A DNA stretch of 64,000 bases from Hyphococcus sp. GTDB lineage: Bacteria; Pseudomonadota; Alphaproteobacteria; Caulobacterales; Parvularculaceae. The stretch covers positions 1 to 64,000 of the forward strand of contig JANQON010000008.1 of NCBI GenBank assembly GCA_028289605.1. Reading direction: 5' to 3'. Below the pieces are notes generated by a model. That model searched no databases. It was not told where the DNA came from and saw only the letters and a list, made by a program, of their open reading frames with translations. The position numbers were made by a program, and so were the translations under genes. Shown piece by piece: positions 37,011-46,060 of this stretch. The first letter of the stretch is position 1. The number at the start of each line of letters is the position of its first letter.

Positions 37011-38723
37011 ATGTTTCGTTCTAATTTTAGTAAGTGTTTTTCCCGCGCAGGTTGTGTCGGCGCCGCCGCTTTAACAATCGCCGCATGTTCTGATTCAGGA
37101 AGCGGCGCTCCGGCGTCGTCAGCGCCGCCGCCGCCGGTGTCGTCAGCGCCCGTCACGGATCAGGCGGCGTCGAAATTTCTCAATCAGGCGAGCTTCGGCG
37201 CCACCACGTCGGATATCGACGACGTACAAGCGCTTGGGTACGAAGGCTGGATTCTTAATGAATTCTCCAAACCGCAGGAATCCCTTCTGCAGGCTGTGCT
37301 TTTGGTGGAGGCGTCCGGCGCCGACGCCGGCCGCGACGAGCTAACGGAAACCTTCTGGACACGGGCGATCGTGGGCGATGATCAGCTGCGCCAGCGCGTC
37401 GGATATGCATTGTCGCAAATACTGGTTGTTTCCTACAGCGACGGCGCCATCGAAGATCGACCCGTTGCGATGGCCAACTATATGGACATCATGTCTGCCG
37501 GCGCCTTCGGCAACTTCCGCCAGACGCTCGAAAACATCACCTACAGCCCCGCCATGGCGATCTGGCTGACTTACCTGCAAAACCAGAGAGCTGACGCTGA
37601 CCGCGAGGTGGTTCCGGACGAAAACTACGCCCGTGAAATAATGCAGCTTTTCACCATCGGCACGCTGGAACTGCAGCCAAACGGCGAGTTGCAGCTAGAC
37701 GGTTCCAGCAATCCGATTGAAACCTACGACAATGTCGACGTGACGGAACTCGCCAAGGTGTTCACGGGGCTCAGCTGGGCGGAGACGGATAACTTTTTCC
37801 AGCGACCGGACAATATCCGGTCTGAGTATCTGCCGCTGATCATGTATGACGACCAGCATTCTGAGGAATCAAAGTCGTTTCTCGGAACTACGATTCCCGC
37901 CAATACGCCGGGCGATCAGAGTATTTCGCTCGCGCTGGATGCATTGTTCAATCATCCGAACACGCCGCCGTTCATCTCCAAACAGTTGATCCAGCGTCTT
38001 GTCACTAGCAACCCTTCGCCGGCTTACGTCAACAGAGTCGCCGATGCGTTCCGCACCGGACGCTTCACGATGCCGAGCGGGGCCGTCGCCGGCGGCGGCG
38101 GACGCGGCGATATGCGCGCCGTCGTGGCTGCAGTACTGCTCGACGCCGAGGCCCGCGATCCGTCGTTTTCGTCGGATCCCAACTATGGCAAACTGCGCGA
38201 GCCGGTCATCCGCTTTACTCATTGGGCCCGCGCGTTCGGCGTCACGAGCACCGATGTGGACAATGAAGAACTGGTGCGCGATACGCGCGCGCCCAACCGG
38301 TTGAATCAGCAGGCTTACCGCTCGCCCTCAGTGTTCAACTTTTATCGTCCGGGATATGTCGCTCCGGGTACGGAAAGCGCGGCGACGGGCCTTGTGGCGC
38401 CGGAACTTCAGATCACGACGGCGGCGAGCGTCACCGGCTACGCCAACTTCATGGAAGAGTTCATTTTCAATGAAGAGGGCCGAACCGATTTCGCCCCCGA
38501 CTACACCCAGGAAATTGCGCTCGCCGGCGATCCTGCTGCGCTTGTCGATCGTCTGGACATGCTTTTGACCTCCGGACAGTTGAGCGCAGACACGCGCTCT
38601 CGAATTGAACAGGCCGTCACATCGATCTCCTCCGGCGACGGGCCGTTCTCGCGCGACGAGCTACGCGTTCGCGTCGCGGTCCTCTTCATTATGAACTCTT
38701 CCGATTACATTGTTGCACGATAG
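37011..38723 (+). CDS. DUF1800 family lipoprotein
   Basis: A 570-residue protein with an N-terminal export signal and lipobox-like ALTIAAC (Cys at about 26), then a Ser/Pro/Ala linker. The DUF1800 domain starts at ASKFLNQASFGATTSDID (about 53) and contains the conserved LLVASYSDG-like region, NYAREIMQLFTIGTLEL and the C-terminal LNQQAYRSPSVFNFYRPGY. The family's biochemical role is unknown. It nearly always sits beside a DUF1501 gene, which follows here after 9 bp. The Shine-Dalgarno is GTGAGGAG about 12 bp upstream. Confidence 0.9.
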   Translation: MFRSNFSKCFSRAGCVGAAALTIAACSDSGSGAPASSAPPPPVSSAPVTDQAASKFLNQASFGATTSDIDDVQALGYEGWILNEFSKPQESLLQAVLLVEASGADAGRDELTETFWTRAIVGDDQLRQRVGYALSQILVVSYSDGAIEDRPVAMANYMDIMSAGAFGNFRQTLENITYSPAMAIWLTYLQNQRADADREVVPDENYAREIMQLFTIGTLELQPNGELQLDGSSNPIETYDNVDVTELAKVFTGLSWAETDNFFQRPDNIRSEYLPLIMYDDQHSEESKSFLGTTIPANTPGDQSISLALDALFNHPNTPPFISKQLIQRLVTSNPSPAYVNRVADAFRTGRFTMPSGAVAGGGGRGDMRAVVAAVLLDAEARDPSFSSDPNYGKLREPVIRFTHWARAFGVTSTDVDNEELVRDTRAPNRLNQQAYRSPSVFNFYRPGYVAPGTESAATGLVAPELQITTAASVTGYANFMEEFIFNEEGRTDFAPDYTQEIALAGDPAALVDRLDMLLTSGQLSADTRSRIEQAVTSISSGDGPFSRDELRVRVAVLFIMNSSDYIVAR

Positions 38724-38732
38724 GCGCGTCTC

Positions 38733-40136
38733 ATGAGCTTTTCACGACGAAACTTCCTGAAGACCGGCACGGCTCTTTCCCTTGGCGCTGCGACCGGGTT
38801 CGCCAATGATCTAATGCGGTTTAATGCGTTTGCCGCAGACACAAGCGGATATCGCGCGTTGGTGTGTGTTTTCTTGTTCGGCGGCATGGACGGACACGAC
38901 ACGGTAATCCCCTACGATACAGCCAACTATAATCAGTTCGCTGACATCCGCCGGGAACTGTTAAACCGATACGCAAACAATATGGGCGGATCGACAAGGG
39001 ACAGAGCCGCGTTGCTGCCGTTGACGTTGTCAAACGCCGCCGACTTCGGCGGACGTCAGTTTGCACTGCCGCCGGAACTCGCGCCAATTCACGATCTGGT
39101 TCAGGCCGGCGACGGCGCCATCGTTTCCAATGTCGGCCCTCTTCTCACGCCGATGAACCGCGACGATTTCCGGAACCGCCGATCGCTCCGACCGCCGCGG
39201 CTCTTCTCCCACAACGACCAACAATCGGTTTGGATGTCGTCCGAGCCGGAAGGCGCGCGGTTCGGCTGGGGCGGCAGAATCGCCGACATGGCCGCAGCGG
39301 CGTCCGCCAATCCCGACGCCACCTTCACCGCGGTTTCCGCATCCGGCAACACGGTGTTTCTGCAGGGCGAAACCGTGGGCCAGTATCAGGTCGGCTCCAA
39401 CGGACCTCAGGAAATCCGCGGCGTGAGCGACGATGACCTTTACGGTTCGGCGTCGCTGCCCGGATTGTACGAGGAAACGCTAAAAGCCCAGGGGCAGACG
39501 CTCGACAATGTGTTCAAGCGCGACTTCGTCAACATTATGGACCGCTCCATCGACGCAAACCGCACCCTGCGGCAGTCGTTCGGGGCGGCAGCGCCGTTCT
39601 CAACCGTCTTTCCGCAATCACGCCTTGGCCGTCAATTGCAGGTTGTCGCGCGGATCATCGCGCTGCGCGGCACGCTTGGCGTGAGCCGTCAGGTCTTCTT
39701 TGTGTCCACAGGCGGCTACGACACCCATTCGAATCAGGCGACCAGCATCCCGAATCTTCACACCACCCTGGCCGAAGGCATGCGCGCATTTTACGACGCC
39801 ACTGTTGAAATGGGCGTCGATCAGGAAGTCACGTCGTTCAGCTCTTCGGATTTCGGACGTACGCTGACCATTAACAGAGACGGCACCGACCACGGTTGGG
39901 GCGGCCACCATTTCGTAATCGGCGGCGGCGTCAACGGTTCTCGGTTGTTGGGCCAGTTTCCCGAACCGGTGGTCGGACACGATCAAGACAGCAACAACGG
40001 ACGGTTGATTCCGACCACGTCCGTTGATCAGTTCGCTGCGACCTTAGGGCGCTGGTTCGGCCTAGACGACGGGGAACTCGATACCGCCTTGCCGGGCTTG
40101 TCGAACTTCTCGCAGCGAGACATCGGATTGTTTTAA
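38733..40136 (+). CDS. DUF1501 family protein, Tat-exported
   Basis: A 467-residue protein with a twin-arginine signal (SRRNFLKTG at residues 4-12), so it is exported folded. The DUF1501 domain has the alkaline-phosphatase-superfamily-like pattern VFLFGGMDGHDTVIP near the N-terminus, GGYDTHSNQ in the middle and the C-terminal SSDFGRTLTIN and GTDHGWGGHHFVIGG, which hold likely metal-binding Asp and His residues. Paired with DUF1800 and probably acting with it in the periplasm. The substrate is unknown; sulfatase or phosphatase activity is only a guess from the fold. Confidence 0.9.
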   Translation: MSFSRRNFLKTGTALSLGAATGFANDLMRFNAFAADTSGYRALVCVFLFGGMDGHDTVIPYDTANYNQFADIRRELLNRYANNMGGSTRDRAALLPLTLSNAADFGGRQFALPPELAPIHDLVQAGDGAIVSNVGPLLTPMNRDDFRNRRSLRPPRLFSHNDQQSVWMSSEPEGARFGWGGRIADMAAAASANPDATFTAVSASGNTVFLQGETVGQYQVGSNGPQEIRGVSDDDLYGSASLPGLYEETLKAQGQTLDNVFKRDFVNIMDRSIDANRTLRQSFGAAAPFSTVFPQSRLGRQLQVVARIIALRGTLGVSRQVFFVSTGGYDTHSNQATSIPNLHTTLAEGMRAFYDATVEMGVDQEVTSFSSSDFGRTLTINRDGTDHGWGGHHFVIGGGVNGSRLLGQFPEPVVGHDQDSNNGRLIPTTSVDQFAATLGRWFGLDDGELDTALPGLSNFSQRDIGLF

Positions 40137-40247
40137 CGGAGAACACGCAGAGGGGATTTTCGGAACTCATTGGATCGCGGGACCAATACGCGTCGCGATT
40201 GCGGCGGCGTCCCCTGTTTCTCTGACCAAATCTGAAATTGGAAAGTC

Positions 40248-42380
40248 ATGACGTATAAAAAACAAAGCATCGTCGCACTCGCCAGCACTGTTGCGCTTAT
40301 AGCGGTGTCCGAAGCCGCCGTCGTTTCGCCGGACGACATCGACGAGGAGACCAGCGGTTTTCAAACCATCACGTTGCGAGATCGGTCGCTTGCCGACATC
40401 TTAAGCGTCGCCGGCGCCGTAGACGTTAGAGACAGCACCGACTACGAAGATAACTATGCCGACGACCTGGGCGACGGCTTTTTCTTTGCGCCCGGCGTCG
40501 AGATCAACGCCCTCGACATTCAGGAGCCCCGATTGTCAATCCGCGGATTTGCTATCGGCAACGGACAGCATCGCTCCACGGTTCGTGTTCTTCGGGACGG
40601 GGCGCCGCTCACAGATGTCCATGGTACGACAAATTCGACTGAGATAGACCTTCTGTCGACGGACAAAATTAAGGTCATTCGCGGCGTCGCTAACTTGCGC
40701 GAAGGAGGCGAGTTGGGCGGCGTCGTGAACCTTGTCTCCCGCACGGGGAAAACCGCCAGGCCGGGACTGTCTGCGCGCGCAGAGGGCGGTTCCACAATCG
40801 ACGGCAAGGCCGGCGGCCAGGCCCAGGTCGCTTTCGCCGGCCGCAACGCCGGAATGGATTACTACGCCGGCGTTACCGGCGTTTACGAAAACGGATGGCG
40901 CGACAACAACCGGCGAACCAGTCAGCAGTTCCACGGCAATATCGGATTTCGCCTCGGAGATCGCGCCGAAACGCGTTTCTACGCCGACATCGCCAATTCA
41001 GATACGGAGCTTGCCGGCGGTCTGACTCTGGCTGATCTCGAGAACAACGCTCAGGATCCGACCCCGCCGATCACGCTTGGCCCGCTTTTTCCCGGCGGCC
41101 CAATCATTAACTTGGTCGACGGCGCCCGTCAGGATGACTTCGCCCGGGATATTCGCGAAGGGCGGATCGCAAACACCACCAAATTTCCACTGCTTTGGCA
41201 CGACGTAGAAATCGGCGGACACTATACGCGCCGCGAAGTGGACAGCCCGCAGATCGATTTTGTCGGCTTCATCGAGGAAGAAGGAAGCGAATGGGGAGCT
41301 CGCCTTCAGCTTGAGCGATCGGTCGGACTGTTTGGGCGCAAAGCCACCTACAGGCTGGGAGGCGACTATACGACAGGCGATCGCGATTCTTTTCGATACG
41401 AAAATCTAAACGGCGAACCCGGCGCGTTGTTGTCGCAAACCAACCATGATTCCAAAATCATCAACGGATTTGTTGAGGGCGTGTACGAACCGTTGCGCCG
41501 TCTTGCGGTGGACGTAGGCGCCAAGTTCACCACGGTTGACCGCAATCTCACCGATTTGTCCGACGATGACGTCGAACTTCGCGATTACACCGGCGTATCG
41601 GCGCGCGCCGGCGTTCAATTCGAAGTCTCAGAAGCGCTACAGGTTTACGTCAGCGCGTCTCGAGCATGGGAGCCGCCAACCACCGACGAACTCACCTCCG
41701 GCGACCCCACGACTTTTATTGATCTTGACGAACAGGATTCGTTTGGGCTGGAAGGCGGCGTCCGCGGGCGTGTCGGCAACTGGCTGGGCTACAACGTTAC
41801 GTATTATGACACGGACGTCGAAAACGAGATCATAAACGTCGGCGACCCATCAAGTTTTGTCGTGGGCGATGTTTTTGAGAATGCTGACAAGACAACACAC
41901 AAGGGAATAGAAGCCGGCGTCGACATTCATTTGTTTGCGTCCTCTCTTGCGTCCCGAGGCGCGGCGCTGACGCTCCGCAATGTTTATACCCACTCAAATC
42001 ATCGATTTGTCGAAGGGGGCGATGTGGGCGACGTCGACGGAAACCGCATCGGCGGCGTGCCGGTGCATCGATATCGGGGCGAAATCCGCTACGACGTCAA
42101 TAACGCGTGGTTCCTGGCGGCGAATGTCAGCCTGGCCGGAGGTTCATACTTCGCCGATCATGAAAATACGGCGTCCGTACCCACAGACCCTGTTGTGGGC
42201 TTCTCAGCCGGCTATCGTCTGAGCGATCAAATCGAAGTGTTCGCATCGGGCGAGAACTTGTTCGACACCGCCTATGTGGCCGGCGTCGCGCCAGTATTAA
42301 CGCTTGACCCTGACGCCAACCGCATCTTCACGCCAGGCGCCCGCGCAAGCGTTTACGGCGGACTGAAGTACAAGTTCTAA
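40248..42380 (+). CDS. TonB-dependent outer-membrane receptor
   Basis: A 710-residue receptor with signal peptide (1-23). The plug domain (about 45-170) has FFFAPGVEINALDIQEPRLSI-like blocks, DGAPLTDVHG and KIKVIRGVANLREGGELGG, typical of plugs. The remaining barrel ends with GGLKYKF, the C-terminal aromatic signal for Bam insertion. A canonical TonB box is not obvious at the mature N-terminus (about ETSGFQTITL). The substrate could be a siderophore or another metal chelate. It lies 111 bp behind the DUF1501 gene and ends at a clear terminator. Confidence 0.93.
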   Translation: MTYKKQSIVALASTVALIAVSEAAVVSPDDIDEETSGFQTITLRDRSLADILSVAGAVDVRDSTDYEDNYADDLGDGFFFAPGVEINALDIQEPRLSIRGFAIGNGQHRSTVRVLRDGAPLTDVHGTTNSTEIDLLSTDKIKVIRGVANLREGGELGGVVNLVSRTGKTARPGLSARAEGGSTIDGKAGGQAQVAFAGRNAGMDYYAGVTGVYENGWRDNNRRTSQQFHGNIGFRLGDRAETRFYADIANSDTELAGGLTLADLENNAQDPTPPITLGPLFPGGPIINLVDGARQDDFARDIREGRIANTTKFPLLWHDVEIGGHYTRREVDSPQIDFVGFIEEEGSEWGARLQLERSVGLFGRKATYRLGGDYTTGDRDSFRYENLNGEPGALLSQTNHDSKIINGFVEGVYEPLRRLAVDVGAKFTTVDRNLTDLSDDDVELRDYTGVSARAGVQFEVSEALQVYVSASRAWEPPTTDELTSGDPTTFIDLDEQDSFGLEGGVRGRVGNWLGYNVTYYDTDVENEIINVGDPSSFVVGDVFENADKTTHKGIEAGVDIHLFASSLASRGAALTLRNVYTHSNHRFVEGGDVGDVDGNRIGGVPVHRYRGEIRYDVNNAWFLAANVSLAGGSYFADHENTASVPTDPVVGFSAGYRLSDQIEVFASGENLFDTAYVAGVAPVLTLDPDANRIFTPGARASVYGGLKYKF

Positions 42381-42398
42381 AGACCTTCCCGCCGCTGC

Positions 42399-42441
42399 AA
42401 AAAAGCGCCGCCCGCCCACAGTGGCGCGGCGGCGTTTTTTT
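42399..42441 (+). terminator. Rho-independent terminator after the TonB-dependent receptor
   Basis: An A-run followed by GCGCCGCC pairs with GCGGCGGCG, ending in seven T residues (42435-42441). The A-run can pair with the T-run, so it may work in both directions. It closes the DUF1800-DUF1501-receptor block. Confidence 0.8.
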
Positions 42442-42598
42442 GCTGTTGGCCCTTTTCGCTTGCCGCACGGCGACCCGACACATTGAGCGGCGGGCGCAAT
42501 TAAGCTAAGGCTCCGACGCGCCTCAACGAAGCGATTCAAACGCTGCCGGCGCGAGACCTGGCGGGGGACTGCAAGAGACATGACCTGGCGCATTTGCC

Positions 42599-43768
42599 GT
42601 GATCGACATCATTTCCGCTGTGCGGACGGGAGCGACCACCTTGTCCGCTGACGCGCCCGTCGATCGGCGCCCGAAAATATTGTTCGCCCTCCCCGCCCTC
42701 GGCGCCGGCGGCAGCGAACGCGTGGTGACCGCGCTCGCAAATCACTGGGCCGAATCGAGACGCGATGTTTCCATCACAACGTTTGAACCCGGGAGCAAGC
42801 CGCCCTACTACTCCCTCGATCCCGCCATCGGGTTGCACCGCCTTGATCTGCCGCCGATCTCGAAACCGAAATGGCGCGCCCTTCATCGCACCGCTGAGCG
42901 GATTGGCGCCTTGAGGCGATTGTTTCGCCGCGAGTCGCCCGACGTGATCATCAGTTTTCTGACGAAAATGAATGTGATGAGCGTCCTGGCGGCCCAGGGG
43001 CTGGGCATTCCAGTGGTCATTTCCGAACGCAACAATCCCAAACTGCAACAGTTTGACCGCCTGTGGGCCACCGCGCGGGGCCTTGCTTATCCGCGCGCCT
43101 ATTCATTTGTGACCATGACCGAGGGCGCCGCTGAGTTTTATCCTGCAAAGCAACGCCCCCGCACGCAGTTGATCCCCAACCCGGTAACATTGCCGGCGGG
43201 CTGGACCAACAAGCGCGGCGGAAAGACCGTCGCCGCCGTCGGCCGGCTTACGGCGCAAAAACGATTTGACCGGCTCATCGAGGCGTTCGCCTCCGTCGCC
43301 GGCGAGTTCCCCGACTGGAACCTGGTTATTTGGGGAGAAGGCGAACTGCGCCAAGCGCTCGAAGCGCAGGTGCGGAACCTGGCCCCGTCCGTTCAAACGC
43401 AAATCTCCCTGCCGGGCGTCACCCCCTCGCCCGGCTCATGGATCGAAACCACCGACGTCTTCGTTCTTTCATCAGACTACGAAGGATGGCCGAACGTTAT
43501 AGCCGAGGCGATGACGGCGGCGCTGCCGATCGTTTCCACCGATTGCGAATTCGGGGTCAAAGACATGATTGAACATGGACGCACGGGCATGCTTGCCCCG
43601 ATGGAGGACGTCACCGCCCTAGCAGACGCGCTTCGATCCGTCTTGGCTGACGAATCGCTTCGCAACCGATTGGCGCAAAACGCCGCAGAAAAGGCTGCTC
43701 AGTATACCGTGGAAAACGTCGCCGCTCAGTGGAACGCCGTCATTGACAAAGCCGTCTCTGAAAGCTGA
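42599..43768 (+). CDS. Glycosyltransferase family 4 protein
   Basis: A 389-residue GT-B enzyme starting at a GTG. The donor-binding C-terminal domain shows AVGRLTAQKRFDRLIEAF, VIWGEGELRQAL, the conserved SSDYEGWPNVIAEAMTAALP (with the EGxP-type loop) and FGVKDMIEHGRTG. The N-terminal acceptor domain has the loop ALGAGGSERVV. It lies after a terminator, so it starts its own transcript and opens the polysaccharide locus. It is convergent with the Wzz-kinase fusion. Donor and acceptor are unknown. Confidence 0.9.
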   Translation: MIDIISAVRTGATTLSADAPVDRRPKILFALPALGAGGSERVVTALANHWAESRRDVSITTFEPGSKPPYYSLDPAIGLHRLDLPPISKPKWRALHRTAERIGALRRLFRRESPDVIISFLTKMNVMSVLAAQGLGIPVVISERNNPKLQQFDRLWATARGLAYPRAYSFVTMTEGAAEFYPAKQRPRTQLIPNPVTLPAGWTNKRGGKTVAAVGRLTAQKRFDRLIEAFASVAGEFPDWNLVIWGEGELRQALEAQVRNLAPSVQTQISLPGVTPSPGSWIETTDVFVLSSDYEGWPNVIAEAMTAALPIVSTDCEFGVKDMIEHGRTGMLAPMEDVTALADALRSVLADESLRNRLAQNAAEKAAQYTVENVAAQWNAVIDKAVSES

Positions 43769-43803
43769 AGGCGTAGGGCGTCTATCTCACGCGGCAAGCT
43801 TCG

Positions 43804-45900
43804 CTAGCGCAACGAGAATTCAATTTCATCTCCGTAGTTCCGCCGGGCGTGCGCGCGCCAGTTCACTCGAGATATGACAGCCGACAGATTGGTCTGATTC
43901 CGGAACAACTCGCGCGCCGCCCGCAGCGCCGAAGGAGATGTTTTTCCCCATTCCACAACGAGGATTACATCGCTTGCATAGGCCGCCAAAGCTTTGGCGT
44001 CTCGGGTTTCAAAAACTGACGGCGTTTCGATGATGACCAAATCGGCGCCGTTGACGAGATCTTCGAATTCCTGCGCCCGTTTTGGATCGGCGACCTCTTG
44101 ATCGCTCATGTCGCTGCGCACCACCAGCGACGTAGGCAGGGTTGCGCTGGCTTCCTTTTCGGTTTCGCCAGTGCGATTCCACTGCAGCCCGGTGTGCACC
44201 AACTCGACGCTGGATTCGGATCCCTCGTTGGACGGACCTCCGATTTTCAAGACTCTCGGTTCGCACTCGAATTCTTTTGAGACATGCGCCAGCGCAGTCG
44301 TGAGTACGCCTGGCTCCTTTGAATTCCCAAGAGAGCTGATCACCACAATACGCGGATGCCCATCCCAACTCTTCGACATGATCTCCAGGAAAAGATTGCG
44401 AATTGACAGCGCAAAACGGTTCGCCGGCCTGCGGGAAAGGAATTTCTCAACGTCCTGACCGCGCGCAAATATCCGGCGCGTGTCCGGAATCATCGCCACC
44501 GTAGGAGCATTGAGCAGTTTGGAAACTTGCCGCCGCGTGCGAACAGATTGGTCGAATCCTTCCACAATGAACGACGTCAGGCCTGCCAACATCACGATGC
44601 CAAACACCCCAACGGCGACTAACCGACCGGTTCCGTTGTCTCGGGCCACTAGACCGACGTCGGCGTGAGAGAACACTGAAATCTCTTCATCGTCGGCGCG
44701 GCTCATGTATTCCGCTTGCCGAAGGCGATCAGAAAGCGAGCTGAAAGCAGCCGACCTCGCCTCGACCTGACGTTCTAGCTCGCGCAATCCCGCGCCCGCT
44801 TCGAGCGCTTGGAAATGTCGCCCGCGGATGGAGCGCAATTCGGACGACAGGGCCGCCGCGCTGGCGTCAAGATCGCTTCGACGCGCTTGCATCGTGGTTT
44901 TGACATTCGATTCCTCAAACGCGATCTCGGCTTCAACCTCTTCAATCTTTGATTTGGTTTCGATGATTTCCGGATACCCTTCGCCGTACACCAGTGACAG
45001 CGACGCAAGTTTGTCCTGCAACTCGTCCAATTCGTCCCGCAATTGCGATAACCGACGAGTAACGCTTTCGTTTTTTGCATTCGAGAGAGCGGATTCGACG
45101 GACGAGATTCGCGCTTCTATGGCCGACGTCGCTTGGGGAACCAAAAGATCGTTGTCGCGCATATAACGCGCTACCGCCAACTCAGCTTCGTAAAGTTCGG
45201 TGCCGGCGGCTGCAAATTGATCGCGGAGACGATCAACGCGCCGACTCATTTTGTGCTCTCGGTCGCTCCGCCGCATATCCAAGTAAACTTGCGGCAGTCC
45301 GTTCGCCAGCGAAACAGCCGCTTCGGGAGACTGCGCGTGAACGTTAATGTGGATTAATCGCGACTCACCCGCCCGCTCAACGGCAACCATCTTTCGGACC
45401 GCAGTCGTCTGTTCGTTGATCGGCAGCCCACTGTCTGCGCTGGTGAACGACGCGGACTGGCGTGAGCTCGCATTTGGACGCGACCATCCGAATACGTTTT
45501 TGACAACGTCGACCAAGCCCACAGGCGCTTCGTCTACCAAATCGATTTCTGGACGGTATTTTATGGCAAGAGCTTCCTGCGTTTCACGCGCCCGCAGAAT
45601 TTCGAGCACTGTTGCAACGCGGATTTCTTCATAGGCCGTAAGCGGCGTAGCGGCCGACGCTGCAGTCTCGTCTTCGGCCACAGTGGGATTGACGACCAGG
45701 GTGGTTCTCGCGCGATAGGACTCCGATTGGGCCGCCAGCAGGATGCCGAGCATCACCAGCCCCGCGGCGAGAACGCCGAAAAACGTGTATTTGCGCCGGC
45801 CGATGATCCGACCAAGTTCATCGACATTTACGTAGTCGTCGGAAGGATAATCCTCTCCTCGAGCATAAAGCTCGGCTCCATTCCGATGCTCATCCATCAT
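43804..45900 (-). CDS. Wzz/BY-kinase-like polysaccharide co-polymerase with degenerate kinase domain
   Basis: A 698-residue protein from the ATG read from 45900 (a GTG 12 bases earlier is less likely). The N-terminal Wzz domain starts at YVNVDELGRIIGRRK with a first membrane helix (about 40-60). A long coiled coil follows (about 210-380) and a second helix (about 425-445) before the cytoplasmic domain. There the Walker A site reads SSLGNSKEPGVLTTA, without the GEGKS/T of active BY-kinases, Walker A' has Glu (LVIIETPSV), and there is no Tyr cluster at the C-terminus. It should control chain length or export of the polymer but is probably not an active kinase. Confidence 0.85.
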   Translation of the reverse strand: MMDEHRNGAELYARGEDYPSDDYVNVDELGRIIGRRKYTFFGVLAAGLVMLGILLAAQSESYRARTTLVVNPTVAEDETAASAATPLTAYEEIRVATVLEILRARETQEALAIKYRPEIDLVDEAPVGLVDVVKNVFGWSRPNASSRQSASFTSADSGLPINEQTTAVRKMVAVERAGESRLIHINVHAQSPEAAVSLANGLPQVYLDMRRSDREHKMSRRVDRLRDQFAAAGTELYEAELAVARYMRDNDLLVPQATSAIEARISSVESALSNAKNESVTRRLSQLRDELDELQDKLASLSLVYGEGYPEIIETKSKIEEVEAEIAFEESNVKTTMQARRSDLDASAAALSSELRSIRGRHFQALEAGAGLRELERQVEARSAAFSSLSDRLRQAEYMSRADDEEISVFSHADVGLVARDNGTGRLVAVGVFGIVMLAGLTSFIVEGFDQSVRTRRQVSKLLNAPTVAMIPDTRRIFARGQDVEKFLSRRPANRFALSIRNLFLEIMSKSWDGHPRIVVISSLGNSKEPGVLTTALAHVSKEFECEPRVLKIGGPSNEGSESSVELVHTGLQWNRTGETEKEASATLPTSLVVRSDMSDQEVADPKRAQEFEDLVNGADLVIIETPSVFETRDAKALAAYASDVILVVEWGKTSPSALRAARELFRNQTNLSAVISRVNWRAHARRNYGDEIEFSLR

Positions 45901-46060
45901 CACTGCTACCACCCAAAGCCAAAACTAAAGAAATTCTATACAATTTCGCGGAACATTACGAGGTCGCAATGAAATTTTATGACCCCGCCCCGCTTTTGCG
46001 ACATTCGCAATCCTTATTCCAGAATTGTGTGCAAAAACGGGAAAATCCGCGACCATTTCG

